Source: an uncultured Lachnospiraceae bacterium (GTDB lineage Bacteria > Bacillota_A > Clostridia > Lachnospirales > Lachnospiraceae). From it: a stretch of DNA of 10,058 bases. The first letter of the stretch is position 1. The number at the start of each line of letters is the position of its first letter. The stretch covers positions 1-10,058 of the forward strand of contig CADAHD010000081.1 of assembly GCA_902787595.1 (NCBI GenBank), written 5' to 3'. Both the position numbers and the translations under genes were made by a program. The notes under the pieces were generated by a model. That model worked only from the letters and a program-made list of their open reading frames with translations, had not been told where the DNA came from and did no database searches. This document shows positions 1 through 5,600 of this stretch, one piece after another.

Positions 1-194
1 ATATCAAGTTTTATGATTTCATCGACATACAGACAAGGGAGCAGTTTAATGAATATATAAGAAGCGCCCTTGATGATTCGCTTTTTGACACAGGAGTGCG
101 CCCGTATTGGGGTGATAAACTTATCAGCCTTTCTACTTGTGAATACTCAAAGGAAAACGGCAGGCTGGTTATAGTCGGGAGAGAGATAAGGTGA
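1..194 (+). CDS. Class B sortase, C-terminal end (partial, starts before the window)
   Basis: This is the last 63 codons of a gene that begins upstream of the window; the frame starts at base 3 and stops with TGA at 192-194. The peptide contains LSTC followed by EYSKENGRLVIVGR. This matches the sortase active-site strand, in which the Cys (codon 138-140) forms the acyl-enzyme and a downstream Arg helps catalysis; the His lies outside the window. The segment before it (IQTREQFNEYI, then FDTGV) resembles class B rather than class A sortases. Sortases are membrane enzymes that cleave a C-terminal sorting signal and attach the protein to the cell wall. The next gene starts inside this stop codon (GTGA, 4 nt shared) and carries an MPKTG signal, so it is the obvious substrate. 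Family assignment is fairly sure; the subclass is less so because only the end is visible. Confidence 0.85.
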   Translation, partial: IKFYDFIDIQTREQFNEYIRSALDDSLFDTGVRPYWGDKLISLSTCEYSKENGRLVIVGREIR

Positions 195-478
195 ACAGGA
201 AGTATATCAGATTAAGACGATTTCTGGGCATATCCACGATACTTCTGGGACTGCTGATAGCAATAATACCTACCTTCAGCCGCGCGGCTACAGATATTAC
301 TGCTGTGGTCACGGCAAACAACTGGCATGATAACGGAGCCGGCTTTATATCGGCTGTCTATCATTTTGCGCAGGATGTGGATGCTGATTCAAAAATAGAT
401 ATAGAATTGGAGCGTTTACCGTGGAGCTGTCCATGCCTATGCCCTCATCTTTTGCGACAATACCCGGGGATGATATAG
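191..478 (+). CDS. Sortase-anchored surface protein, N-terminal fragment (signal peptide; frame broken)
   Basis: A GTG start at 191 overlaps the sortase stop by 4 nt, which suggests translational coupling. The 95-residue frame opens with a classic signal peptide: basic RKYIRLRR, a hydrophobic core around residues 12-27 (ISTILLGLLIAIIP), and a likely cleavage near SRA-A at 30-33. The mature part begins TDITAVVTANNWHDNG and stays acidic and sensible up to IDIELE, encoded to about 412. It then turns into a Cys/Pro-rich tail (PWSCPCLCPHLL) that does not look like the rest and stops at 478. The frame beginning upstream of 421 continues the protein smoothly (FTVELSMPMPSSFA). I read this fragment and the next entry as one gene split by a 1-nt deletion or sequencing error between about 406 and 418. 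No canonical slippery heptamer for programmed frameshifting is visible there. Confidence 0.7.
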   Translation: MNRKYIRLRRFLGISTILLGLLIAIIPTFSRAATDITAVVTANNWHDNGAGFISAVYHFAQDVDADSKIDIELERLPWSCPCLCPHLLRQYPGMI

Positions 479-2112
479 ATGTATACCGCATAGAGATGGG
501 TGATAATAAGGTCCTGGCTTTTGAAGATGTATCTGTTGAGACTGTAAATGATATACAGGTAGTGAGTGTATATTCGGATCATATAGCTGTAAATGATCAG
601 ACGGGATATTATGCATTTGTTTATGTAAAAAGATATCCGGAAAAGGCGACCGAAACGCCTACGCCTACCAATACACCCGTTCCTACAAAGACGCCTACTC
701 CCGGGCCTACGGACAGGCCGTTGGGCTCGCCTACTCCTACGCCCATGCCTCTCAGGCTGGCGCAGATAGACGATCAGCGCAGCGACAGATCGGATACAAA
801 CGCTATATCGGCCATGGTATATGGCGGGACACTGCCCAATCTTATACTGATAGTGCGTGACAGTGACGGCCTGGGCATTAAGCGCATAGTTGTCATGCGC
901 AAGGGTATGAAAATGAAGCCCTGGAATATCCGTCTGGTGGATGATAAGAGAAGGACCGTTACTGATTTTAATAATCTGACGGTAACGCTCCCTATTCCCG
1001 CATCCTGGGATCTGAGCCGTGGAAGAGTTACGATGGTAGGAAGCAGCAGGGACGGAAAGCTGAAAGTCTTTGATACTTCCATAGTTGATCAGAGCGGTTA
1101 TAAAGCCGCTAAATTCAGGATAGATGAGTTCACCGATTATGAATACGGCATGATCTATACTCCCGACGGCGCCGGGGACGAAGAATCAACGCTGACCGTC
1201 AGTGATGACAGGGCCGATAAAACAGGAACGGAGCATATAAGCGGAAGTGTGACTGAGGGCAGCGGTAAGCGAACTCTTCATATAGCTGATTCCGACAGTG
1301 ACGTTATACGCCAGCGCATAGTCTGGAAGAACGGCATGCTGCTTGACCGCTATCGTATATGGATAAGCGATGAGGAAGGCAATGATGTGAATGAGTTCGG
1401 AACTCTGACGGTTACTCTTCCTTTGTCCGAAGAGATGGATCCTTCCAAAGGAACCATTCGTGTGGTCGGAAGCACGCCGGATAAGGCTACGGATGATTTC
1501 CTGCCTGAGATCATCAAGAATGATGACGGGACATACAGCGTAAGATTTTCAACCGATTATTTCTCGGATCACGAGTATGGCGTGGTTTATACGCCGTATA
1601 CGACAGAACCTGAATCAACGCCTACGCCGATAGCGACCAATACAGTGACGCCTACGCCTACAAAGGCAGGGACGCCCACACCGACCCTGAGTCCCACTCC
1701 TTATGCTAACCAGACAAATACGCCTACGCCTACAAAGAAGCCTACAGGCACTCCTACGCCTACCAGATCGGCAGATCCGCTTGTTACAGGCGCGGGAACC
1801 ATAACTGTAACGCCGACACCTTTGCCGCCCACAGGTTCTTATGGCAGAGGCCCCGGCAGCGGTCCCATTGTAACGCCCAGAGGCAGGAGCTTTATAGAGG
1901 ACGGCGTAAGCATGAATTATGCAAATACGGGTAAAAACGGAGGCGGTACCGGAGGCAATTCAGGCTCTCAGGTCAAAGGCGGCTCATACAGCAATGCTAA
2001 GGATATGCCCAAGACAGGTATGGCGGATGTGCCACGCATGCTTCTGGTCATCATCCTGATAGCTCTTGGCTGCATACAGATTGTAACAACCATACCGTTA
2101 AAGAAAGAATAA
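421..2112 (+). CDS. Sortase-anchored surface protein with two related domains and Thr/Pro linkers (main body)
   Basis: This 563-residue frame is counted from GTG 421, but that codon is probably internal to a gene that really starts at 191. Order: the rest of an N-terminal domain (1-73), a Thr/Pro linker (about 77-110), domain A (about 115-250), related domain B (about 259-395), a second Thr/Pro linker (about 400-450), a Gly/Ser-rich spacer, then the anchor. The anchor is MPKTG at 529-533, a hydrophobic helix (MLLVIILIALG and onward) and the tail KKE. It is the usual three-part sorting signal, with Met in place of the first Leu. Domains A and B share LTVTLP, a VGS turn and the ending DYEYGMIYTP or DHEYGVVYTP. 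The protein should be wall-linked by the adjacent sortase. Ligand unknown. A weak GGAG at 409-412 could allow independent initiation at 421, but that product would lack a signal peptide and not be exported. Confidence 0.75.
   Translation: MELSMPMPSSFATIPGDDIDVYRIEMGDNKVLAFEDVSVETVNDIQVVSVYSDHIAVNDQTGYYAFVYVKRYPEKATETPTPTNTPVPTKTPTPGPTDRPLGSPTPTPMPLRLAQIDDQRSDRSDTNAISAMVYGGTLPNLILIVRDSDGLGIKRIVVMRKGMKMKPWNIRLVDDKRRTVTDFNNLTVTLPIPASWDLSRGRVTMVGSSRDGKLKVFDTSIVDQSGYKAAKFRIDEFTDYEYGMIYTPDGAGDEESTLTVSDDRADKTGTEHISGSVTEGSGKRTLHIADSDSDVIRQRIVWKNGMLLDRYRIWISDEEGNDVNEFGTLTVTLPLSEEMDPSKGTIRVVGSTPDKATDDFLPEIIKNDDGTYSVRFSTDYFSDHEYGVVYTPYTTEPESTPTPIATNTVTPTPTKAGTPTPTLSPTPYANQTNTPTPTKKPTGTPTPTRSADPLVTGAGTITVTPTPLPPTGSYGRGPGSGPIVTPRGRSFIEDGVSMNYANTGKNGGGTGGNSGSQVKGGSYSNAKDMPKTGMADVPRMLLVIILIALGCIQIVTTIPLKKE
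652..750 (+). repeat. Thr-Pro linker coded by repeated ACGCCTAC units (first block)
   Basis: Short imperfect repeats of ACGCCTACN code for a Thr/Pro-rich stretch between the N-terminal domain and domain A of the surface protein. Such linkers are extended and often O-glycosylated in Gram-positive surface proteins. The repeated DNA could change length by replication slippage. Confidence 0.75.
763..1605 (+). repeat. Tandem duplicated domain pair inside the surface protein
   Basis: Two domains of roughly 135 residues lie side by side: A is encoded at about 763-1170 and B at about 1195-1605. They align over shared landmarks: an RI/RIV strand, LTVTLP, D(L/P)S(R/K)G followed by a VGS turn, and an F-TDY or F-DHEYG segment ending in IYTP or VYTP. 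The DNA copies have diverged a lot, so the duplication is old. The ending recalls the F-x-Y-x-x-VY motif of other clostridial surface repeats, from memory only. Confidence 0.65.
1618..1765 (+). repeat. Thr-Pro linker coded by repeated ACGCCTAC units (second block)
   Basis: A second run of ACGCCTACGCCTAC-type units, three of them followed by almost the same codons (CAATAC or ACAAAG), separates domain B from the Gly/Ser-rich wall-spanning spacer. A shorter echo (ACGCCGACACCT) follows at about 1810-1822. Composition and codons match the first block, suggesting both arose by local expansion of the same unit. Confidence 0.7.
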
Positions 2113-2126
2113 GGAGCCATACTCTG

Positions 2127-2150
2127 GGTCATCCTGAGCAAAACTAATGA
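2127..2150 (+). repeat. Intergenic structured repeat, copy 1 (broken)
   Basis: The bases GGTCATCCTGAGCAAA match the left end of copies 2-4. They run into ACTAATGA, which resembles the left arm of the hairpin inside the long copy 4 (ACTTAATGA at 9048-9055). The right arm (AGGAT, then CTTGA) is missing. I read it as the remains of a long-form copy cut off after its first third. It lies 15 nt after the surface-protein stop and just upstream of copy 2. Confidence 0.55.
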
Positions 2151-2161
2151 TCCATACGCCA

Positions 2162-2203
2162 TGTCATCCTGAGCAAAGCGAAGGATCTTGATAGAAGTGT
2201 ATT
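2162..2203 (+). repeat. Intergenic structured repeat, copy 2 (short form)
   Basis: This 42-nt copy forms a hairpin: ATCCT (2166-2170) pairs with AGGAT (2182-2186); a GA/GA step follows (2171-2172 against 2180-2181); GC (2173-2174) pairs with GC (2178-2179); the loop is AAA. The tail CTTGATAGAAGTGTATT runs straight into the ecfA1 start codon. AGAAG (2193-2197) sits 6 nt before ATG and is the only candidate ribosome-binding sequence. There is no T-tract after the stem, so it is unlikely to be a simple terminator. Confidence 0.75.
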
Positions 2204-3109
2204 ATGCCAAAGAACAAGACCAGTGAGAAGACTGCGCCTGAGCGAAGGCTGTCTTCTTTCCTGCAGATACGCAAACTAAAATACGAATACATCCGAAGGG
2301 ATGAGGAGAATAATGTTGAAGGCATCACCACCGCTGTTGATGATGTTTCTTTTGATGTTAAAGAAGGTGAATTCATCGCCATCCTGGGTCATAACGGGTC
2401 GGGAAAATCCACTCTTGCAAAGCATATTAATGCCATACTCTTTCCGGAGGAAGGAGAAGTCATTCTTGACGGCATGGATACAAAGGATGAGGAAAAGCTT
2501 CTTGATATACGCCGTACCGCGGGAATGGTATTCCAGAATCCGGATAATCAGATAATAGGACAGGTTGTGGATGAAGATGTGGCCTTCGGACCCGAGAATA
2601 TGGGCGTGCCCACAGAAGAGATAAAACAGAGGGTAGAGGAAAGCTTAAAGACCATAGGCATGTGGGAATACAGGAATTCTTCGCCAAACCGTTTATCGGG
2701 CGGACAGAAGCAGCGCGTATCCATAGCTTCTGTGATAGCCATGCATCCCAAATGCATAATCTTTGACGAGCCCACGGCAATGCTCGACCCCAGAGGGCGT
2801 TATGAAGTTATACGCGCGGCACGGGCATTGAATGAAGTTGAAGGCATAACCATTATACTGATCACCCACTATATGGAAGAAGTGATACATGCCGACAGGG
2901 TGCTTGTGATGGATAAGGGAAAGCTTAAGATGGAGGGCAGCCCCCGCGAGATCTTCTCACGTGTGGAGGAGCTTAAGGAGATGAGGCTTACCGTCCCTCA
3001 GGTTACTGAGCTGGCGTGGGAACTGAAGAAGGCAGGCCTGCCCCTGCCGGATGGTATACTGACAAGGAAAGAGCTGATCGCGGCGCTTGTAAAGCTGCGG
3101 AAAGCGTAG
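2204..3109 (+). CDS. ecfA1: Energy-coupling factor transporter ATPase EcfA1
   Basis: Encodes a 301-residue ABC ATPase, one of two that power an ECF importer from the cytoplasmic side of the membrane. Visible landmarks: Walker A GHNGSGKST (62-70), Q-loop VFQNP with Gln 111, signature LSGGQ (164-168), Walker B IIFDEP with Glu 189, D-loop region MLDPRG, and switch His 222 in ITHYMEE. The segment IRRDEENNVEGITTAVDDVSF is typical of EcfA1 as opposed to EcfA2. The next two genes are EcfA2 and EcfT, completing the module. The N terminus (MPKNKTSEKTAPERR) is about 15 residues longer than usual. ATG 2204 is the only ATG at the front, preceded by a weak AGAAG from the repeat, so the start is likely but not certain. 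Substrate cannot be predicted, because group II modules serve several S components encoded elsewhere. Confidence 0.95.
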   Translation: MPKNKTSEKTAPERRLSSFLQIRKLKYEYIRRDEENNVEGITTAVDDVSFDVKEGEFIAILGHNGSGKSTLAKHINAILFPEEGEVILDGMDTKDEEKLLDIRRTAGMVFQNPDNQIIGQVVDEDVAFGPENMGVPTEEIKQRVEESLKTIGMWEYRNSSPNRLSGGQKQRVSIASVIAMHPKCIIFDEPTAMLDPRGRYEVIRAARALNEVEGITIILITHYMEEVIHADRVLVMDKGKLKMEGSPREIFSRVEELKEMRLTVPQVTELAWELKKAGLPLPDGILTRKELIAALVKLRKA

Positions 3110-3118
3110 AGTATATTT

Positions 3119-3982
3119 TTGAATAATATGGATAACTGCAAGCTGATAGCTGATCATTTGATCTATGAATATGACAAGAGTGGGGCAAATAATCGCCGTG
3201 CTCTTGATGACGTGAGCTTTGTTCTGCATCCGGGCGAATTTGTGGGACTTATCGGTCACACGGGATCGGGAAAATCTACTCTTGTCCAGCATCTTAATGC
3301 TTTATTAAAACCGGATTCCGGCAGCATTTATTACGAAGGCGCGGACATTTTTGAAAAGGATTATAACCGTAAAGCTTTAAGGGGCAAGGTGGGACTGGTA
3401 TTCCAGTATCCCGAATACCAGCTCTTTGAGGAGACCGTGCTTTCGGAAGTCAGTTTTGGCCCCAAGAATATGGGCATGGATAAGAAAGAAGCCGAGCTTG
3501 CAGCCTATGCCGCAATAAAGCGTGTGGGTCTGGACGACGAATGCTTTGACCAGTCACCCTTTGATCTGTCCGGCGGTCAGAAGAGAAGAGTTGCCATAGC
3601 ATCGGTTCTTGCCATGAAGCCGGAGATACTGGTTTTGGATGAGCCTACGGCCGGACTTGATCCTGCGGGCAGGACCGAGCTGCTTGATATGATAGCCGAG
3701 CTTAAGGACAAAGAGGGTATGACCATAGTGCTGGTCAGTCATTCAATGGATGACGTGGCCGAGGTTGCGGACAGGATCATTGTCATGGATAAGGGAAAGA
3801 TCGTTTATGATGACATCCCGGAAGAAGTTTTTAAGCATGTTTCCGAGCTGGAAGCCATGGGTCTGTCTGCGCCGGAAATGAGTTATGTGCTGCGTGAGCT
3901 TAAAGCCGCAGGCATCCCTGTGGAAGAGGGCGCGATCACATTAAAAGAAGCAAAGGAAGAGATATTGCGGGTTCTGTCATGA
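3119..3982 (+). CDS. ecfA2: Energy-coupling factor transporter ATPase EcfA2
   Basis: Second ABC ATPase of the ECF module, 287 residues from TTG 3119. It contains Walker A GHTGSGKST (46-54), Q-loop VFQYPEYQLFEET with Gln 96 (this Q-loop wording is characteristic of EcfA2), signature LSGGQ (150-154), Walker B LVLDEP with Glu 175, and switch His 208 in VSHSMDD. It should form a heterodimer with EcfA1 and bind EcfT. The gene begins 9 nt after the ecfA1 stop and overlaps ecfT by 4 nt. Start choice is open: TTG 3119 has TAGAG 7 nt upstream, while ATG 3128 gives a more usual codon but is 16 nt from any purine-rich sequence. The difference is three residues. Confidence 0.95.
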   Translation: MNNMDNCKLIADHLIYEYDKSGANNRRALDDVSFVLHPGEFVGLIGHTGSGKSTLVQHLNALLKPDSGSIYYEGADIFEKDYNRKALRGKVGLVFQYPEYQLFEETVLSEVSFGPKNMGMDKKEAELAAYAAIKRVGLDDECFDQSPFDLSGGQKRRVAIASVLAMKPEILVLDEPTAGLDPAGRTELLDMIAELKDKEGMTIVLVSHSMDDVAEVADRIIVMDKGKIVYDDIPEEVFKHVSELEAMGLSAPEMSYVLRELKAAGIPVEEGAITLKEAKEEILRVLS

Positions 3983-4782
3983 TAAGGGATATAACATTAG
4001 GACAATATTATCAGACGGAATCGATAATACACAGACTGGATCCCCGTACCAAACTGATGGGGACGCTTGTTTATCTGGTGAGTCTCTTTATTTTTACTTC
4101 GCCTGCTGTCTTTGGCATAGCCGGGGCTTTTCTGCTGCTGGTGCTGATATTGTCAAGGGTGCCGTTTAAATATATGTTAAAGGGTTTAAAGCCCATACTG
4201 TTTATATTATTCTTTACCCTGATAATAAATATGCTTTTTACGAAGGGCACGGTTTTGGTAAGCTGGTGGAAATTCAGCATTACAGTGGAAGGCCTTAAGA
4301 TGGCCGGCACCATGGGAACAAGGCTGATACTCCTTATACTTGGTTCCAACCTGATGACGCTTACCACAACGCCTACAAGGCTGACAAATGCGATGGAGAG
4401 ACTGATGAGGCCGCTGAGGATCATCCGTGTGCCGGTGCATGAGATAGCTATGATGATGAGTATAGCGCTTCGCTTTATACCTATACTGCTGGAAGAAACA
4501 GACAGGATAATGAAAGCACAGCTGGCCAGAGGCGCTGATTTTGAAAGCGGCAATATATTTAAAAAAGCAAAGAGTCTGGTGCCTGTACTGGTGCCGCTGT
4601 TTATATCGGCTTTCAGAAGGGCCAATGATCTGGCGATGGCCATGGAGGCCAGATGCTATCACGGCGGAAAGGGACGCACGCAGTATAAACCGCTAAAATA
4701 CAAGGCGCGGGATTTTGTGGCGTACTTTTTGCTGATACTTTACCTGGCAGCAGTTATAGTGGCCGGAAAGTTCCTTAGCTGA
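3979..4782 (+). CDS. ecfT: Energy-coupling factor transporter transmembrane protein EcfT
   Basis: A 267-residue integral membrane protein that couples the EcfA1/EcfA2 ATPases to a substrate-binding S component. The N terminus SIIHRLDPRTKL is typical of the family. Hydrophobic segments lie at about 27-58, 71-88, 112-130, 155-171 and 247-263. Between the fourth and fifth is the long cytoplasmic helical region with the two Ala-Arg signatures that contact the ATPases: ARG at 183-185 (AQLARGADF) and ARC at 224-226 (MEARCYHGG). The second signature more often reads ARG, but ARC variants occur in clostridia as far as I recall. ATG 3979 shares ATGA with the ecfA2 stop, so translation is coupled. The three-gene operon ends here; a structured repeat, not an evident terminator, separates it from truA. 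Confidence 0.95.
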   Translation: MIRDITLGQYYQTESIIHRLDPRTKLMGTLVYLVSLFIFTSPAVFGIAGAFLLLVLILSRVPFKYMLKGLKPILFILFFTLIINMLFTKGTVLVSWWKFSITVEGLKMAGTMGTRLILLILGSNLMTLTTTPTRLTNAMERLMRPLRIIRVPVHEIAMMMSIALRFIPILLEETDRIMKAQLARGADFESGNIFKKAKSLVPVLVPLFISAFRRANDLAMAMEARCYHGGKGRTQYKPLKYKARDFVAYFLLILYLAAVIVAGKFLS

Positions 4783-4796
4783 TATATTTATGCGGA

Positions 4797-4843
4797 GGTC
4801 ATTCTGAGGAGCGCAGCGACGAAGAATCTTGAAAGAGTAAATT
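4797..4843 (+). repeat. Intergenic structured repeat, copy 3 (short form)
   Basis: The stem ATTCT (4801-4805) pairs with AGAAT (4823-4827). Compared with ATCCT/AGGAT in copy 2, a C-G pair has become T-A, a compensatory change. Inside are a GA/GA step (4806-4807 with 4821-4822), G-C (4808, 4820), a second GA/GA step (4809-4810 with 4818-4819), GC with GC, and loop GCA (4813-4815). The tail CTTGAAAGAGTAAATT abuts the truA ATG, with AGAG ending 6 nt before it, the same spacing as AGAAG in copy 2. Confidence 0.75.
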
Positions 4844-5599
4844 ATGAGACGAGTGTTACTAAGGGTCGCCTATGACGGCAGCGCCTATCACGGCTGGATG
4901 CAGCTTGACGGCGTGGTCACGGTAGCCGGAAAAATAAATGAAGCTCTATCCGATCTGTGCGGTGAGCCCATCGAACTGATAGGCGGAAGCAGGACAGATG
5001 CCGGGGTGCATGCGCTGGATAATGTGGCCGTATTTGATGTGCCGGACAGCCGGCTGATCCCTGCGGAGAAGATCCCCGGCGCCCTTAATGTGCGCCTGCC
5101 GGAGGACATAAGGATAAAGAGCGGAGTGGAGGTTGCCGCGGATTTTCACCCCAGACACTGCGATACGGTTAAGACCTATGAATACCGTATACTCAACAGC
5201 AGGCTTCAGGACCCGCTGCGCCGTCAGTATACCCGCTGGGTGAGACATGAGCTGGATGAAGATGCCATGCATGAGGCAGCACAGGCTCTCATAGGCGGGC
5301 ACGACTTTACGTCTTTCTGCAGCGTGCATGCGCAGAGCAATACGCGCGTAAGGACCATTTATGATGCTTCGGTTGTCAGGCAGAAAGATGAGATAGCGAT
5401 AAGGGTATCCGGAAACGGTTTTCTCTACAATATGGTCAGGATAATAGCGGGAACGCTGATCGAGACCGGAGAGGGAAAGCGGGCGCCGCAGGATATGGCA
5501 GGGATAATAGAGGCAAAGGACCGCGCGGCAGCAGGCATCACTGCTCCGCCTCAGGGACTCTGCCTAATGGAATATAAATTTGTGAATGAGGATTTCTGA
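4844..5599 (+). CDS. truA: tRNA pseudouridine(38-40) synthase TruA
   Basis: Encodes a 251-residue enzyme that converts uridines 38-40 of the tRNA anticodon arm to pseudouridine. The catalytic Asp is D52 in GGSRTDAGVHAL, the family's diagnostic motif. Other family landmarks are VAYDGSAYHGW at the N terminus, PEDIRIKSG, FHPRHCDTVKTYEYRI, HDFTSF, and GNGFLYNMVRIIAGTLIETGEG near the C terminus. Length is normal. ATG 4844 is taken as start because MRRVLLRVAYDG gives the expected N terminus and AGAG lies 6 nt upstream, within the repeat tail. In many Firmicutes truA follows ecfT and precedes rplM-rpsI; here it is followed 1 nt after its stop by a formyltransferase gene, so it heads a surface-glycan gene cluster. 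Confidence 0.96.
   Translation: MRRVLLRVAYDGSAYHGWMQLDGVVTVAGKINEALSDLCGEPIELIGGSRTDAGVHALDNVAVFDVPDSRLIPAEKIPGALNVRLPEDIRIKSGVEVAADFHPRHCDTVKTYEYRILNSRLQDPLRRQYTRWVRHELDEDAMHEAAQALIGGHDFTSFCSVHAQSNTRVRTIYDASVVRQKDEIAIRVSGNGFLYNMVRIIAGTLIETGEGKRAPQDMAGIIEAKDRAAAGITAPPQGLCLMEYKFVNEDF
5588..5592 (+). promoter_or_regulatory. Ribosome-binding site that fixes the formyltransferase start
   Basis: GAGGA lies 8 nt before ATG 5601. An upstream in-frame ATG at 5586 has no comparable site and would add MRISD ahead of the expected first strand MRICWIGN, so 5601 is preferred. The site is inside the last codons of truA. Confidence 0.7.
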
Positions 5600-5600
5600 T

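Noticed and set aside
400..424. Programmed -1 frameshift joining the two surface-protein frames
   Set aside because: No slippery heptamer of the X-XXY-YYZ type and no obvious downstream stem are present; a lost base or sequencing error is simpler.
2162..2203. Repeat copy 2 as a rho-independent terminator of the surface-protein gene
   Set aside because: The stem is short, interrupted by GA mismatches and not followed by a T-tract, and its tail runs directly into the ecfA1 start.
4071..4643. A 190-residue hydrophobic frame on the - strand opposite ecfT
   Set aside because: It mirrors the membrane segments of ecfT; ecfT has clear family motifs, and the antisense frame has no start signal or recognisable domain.
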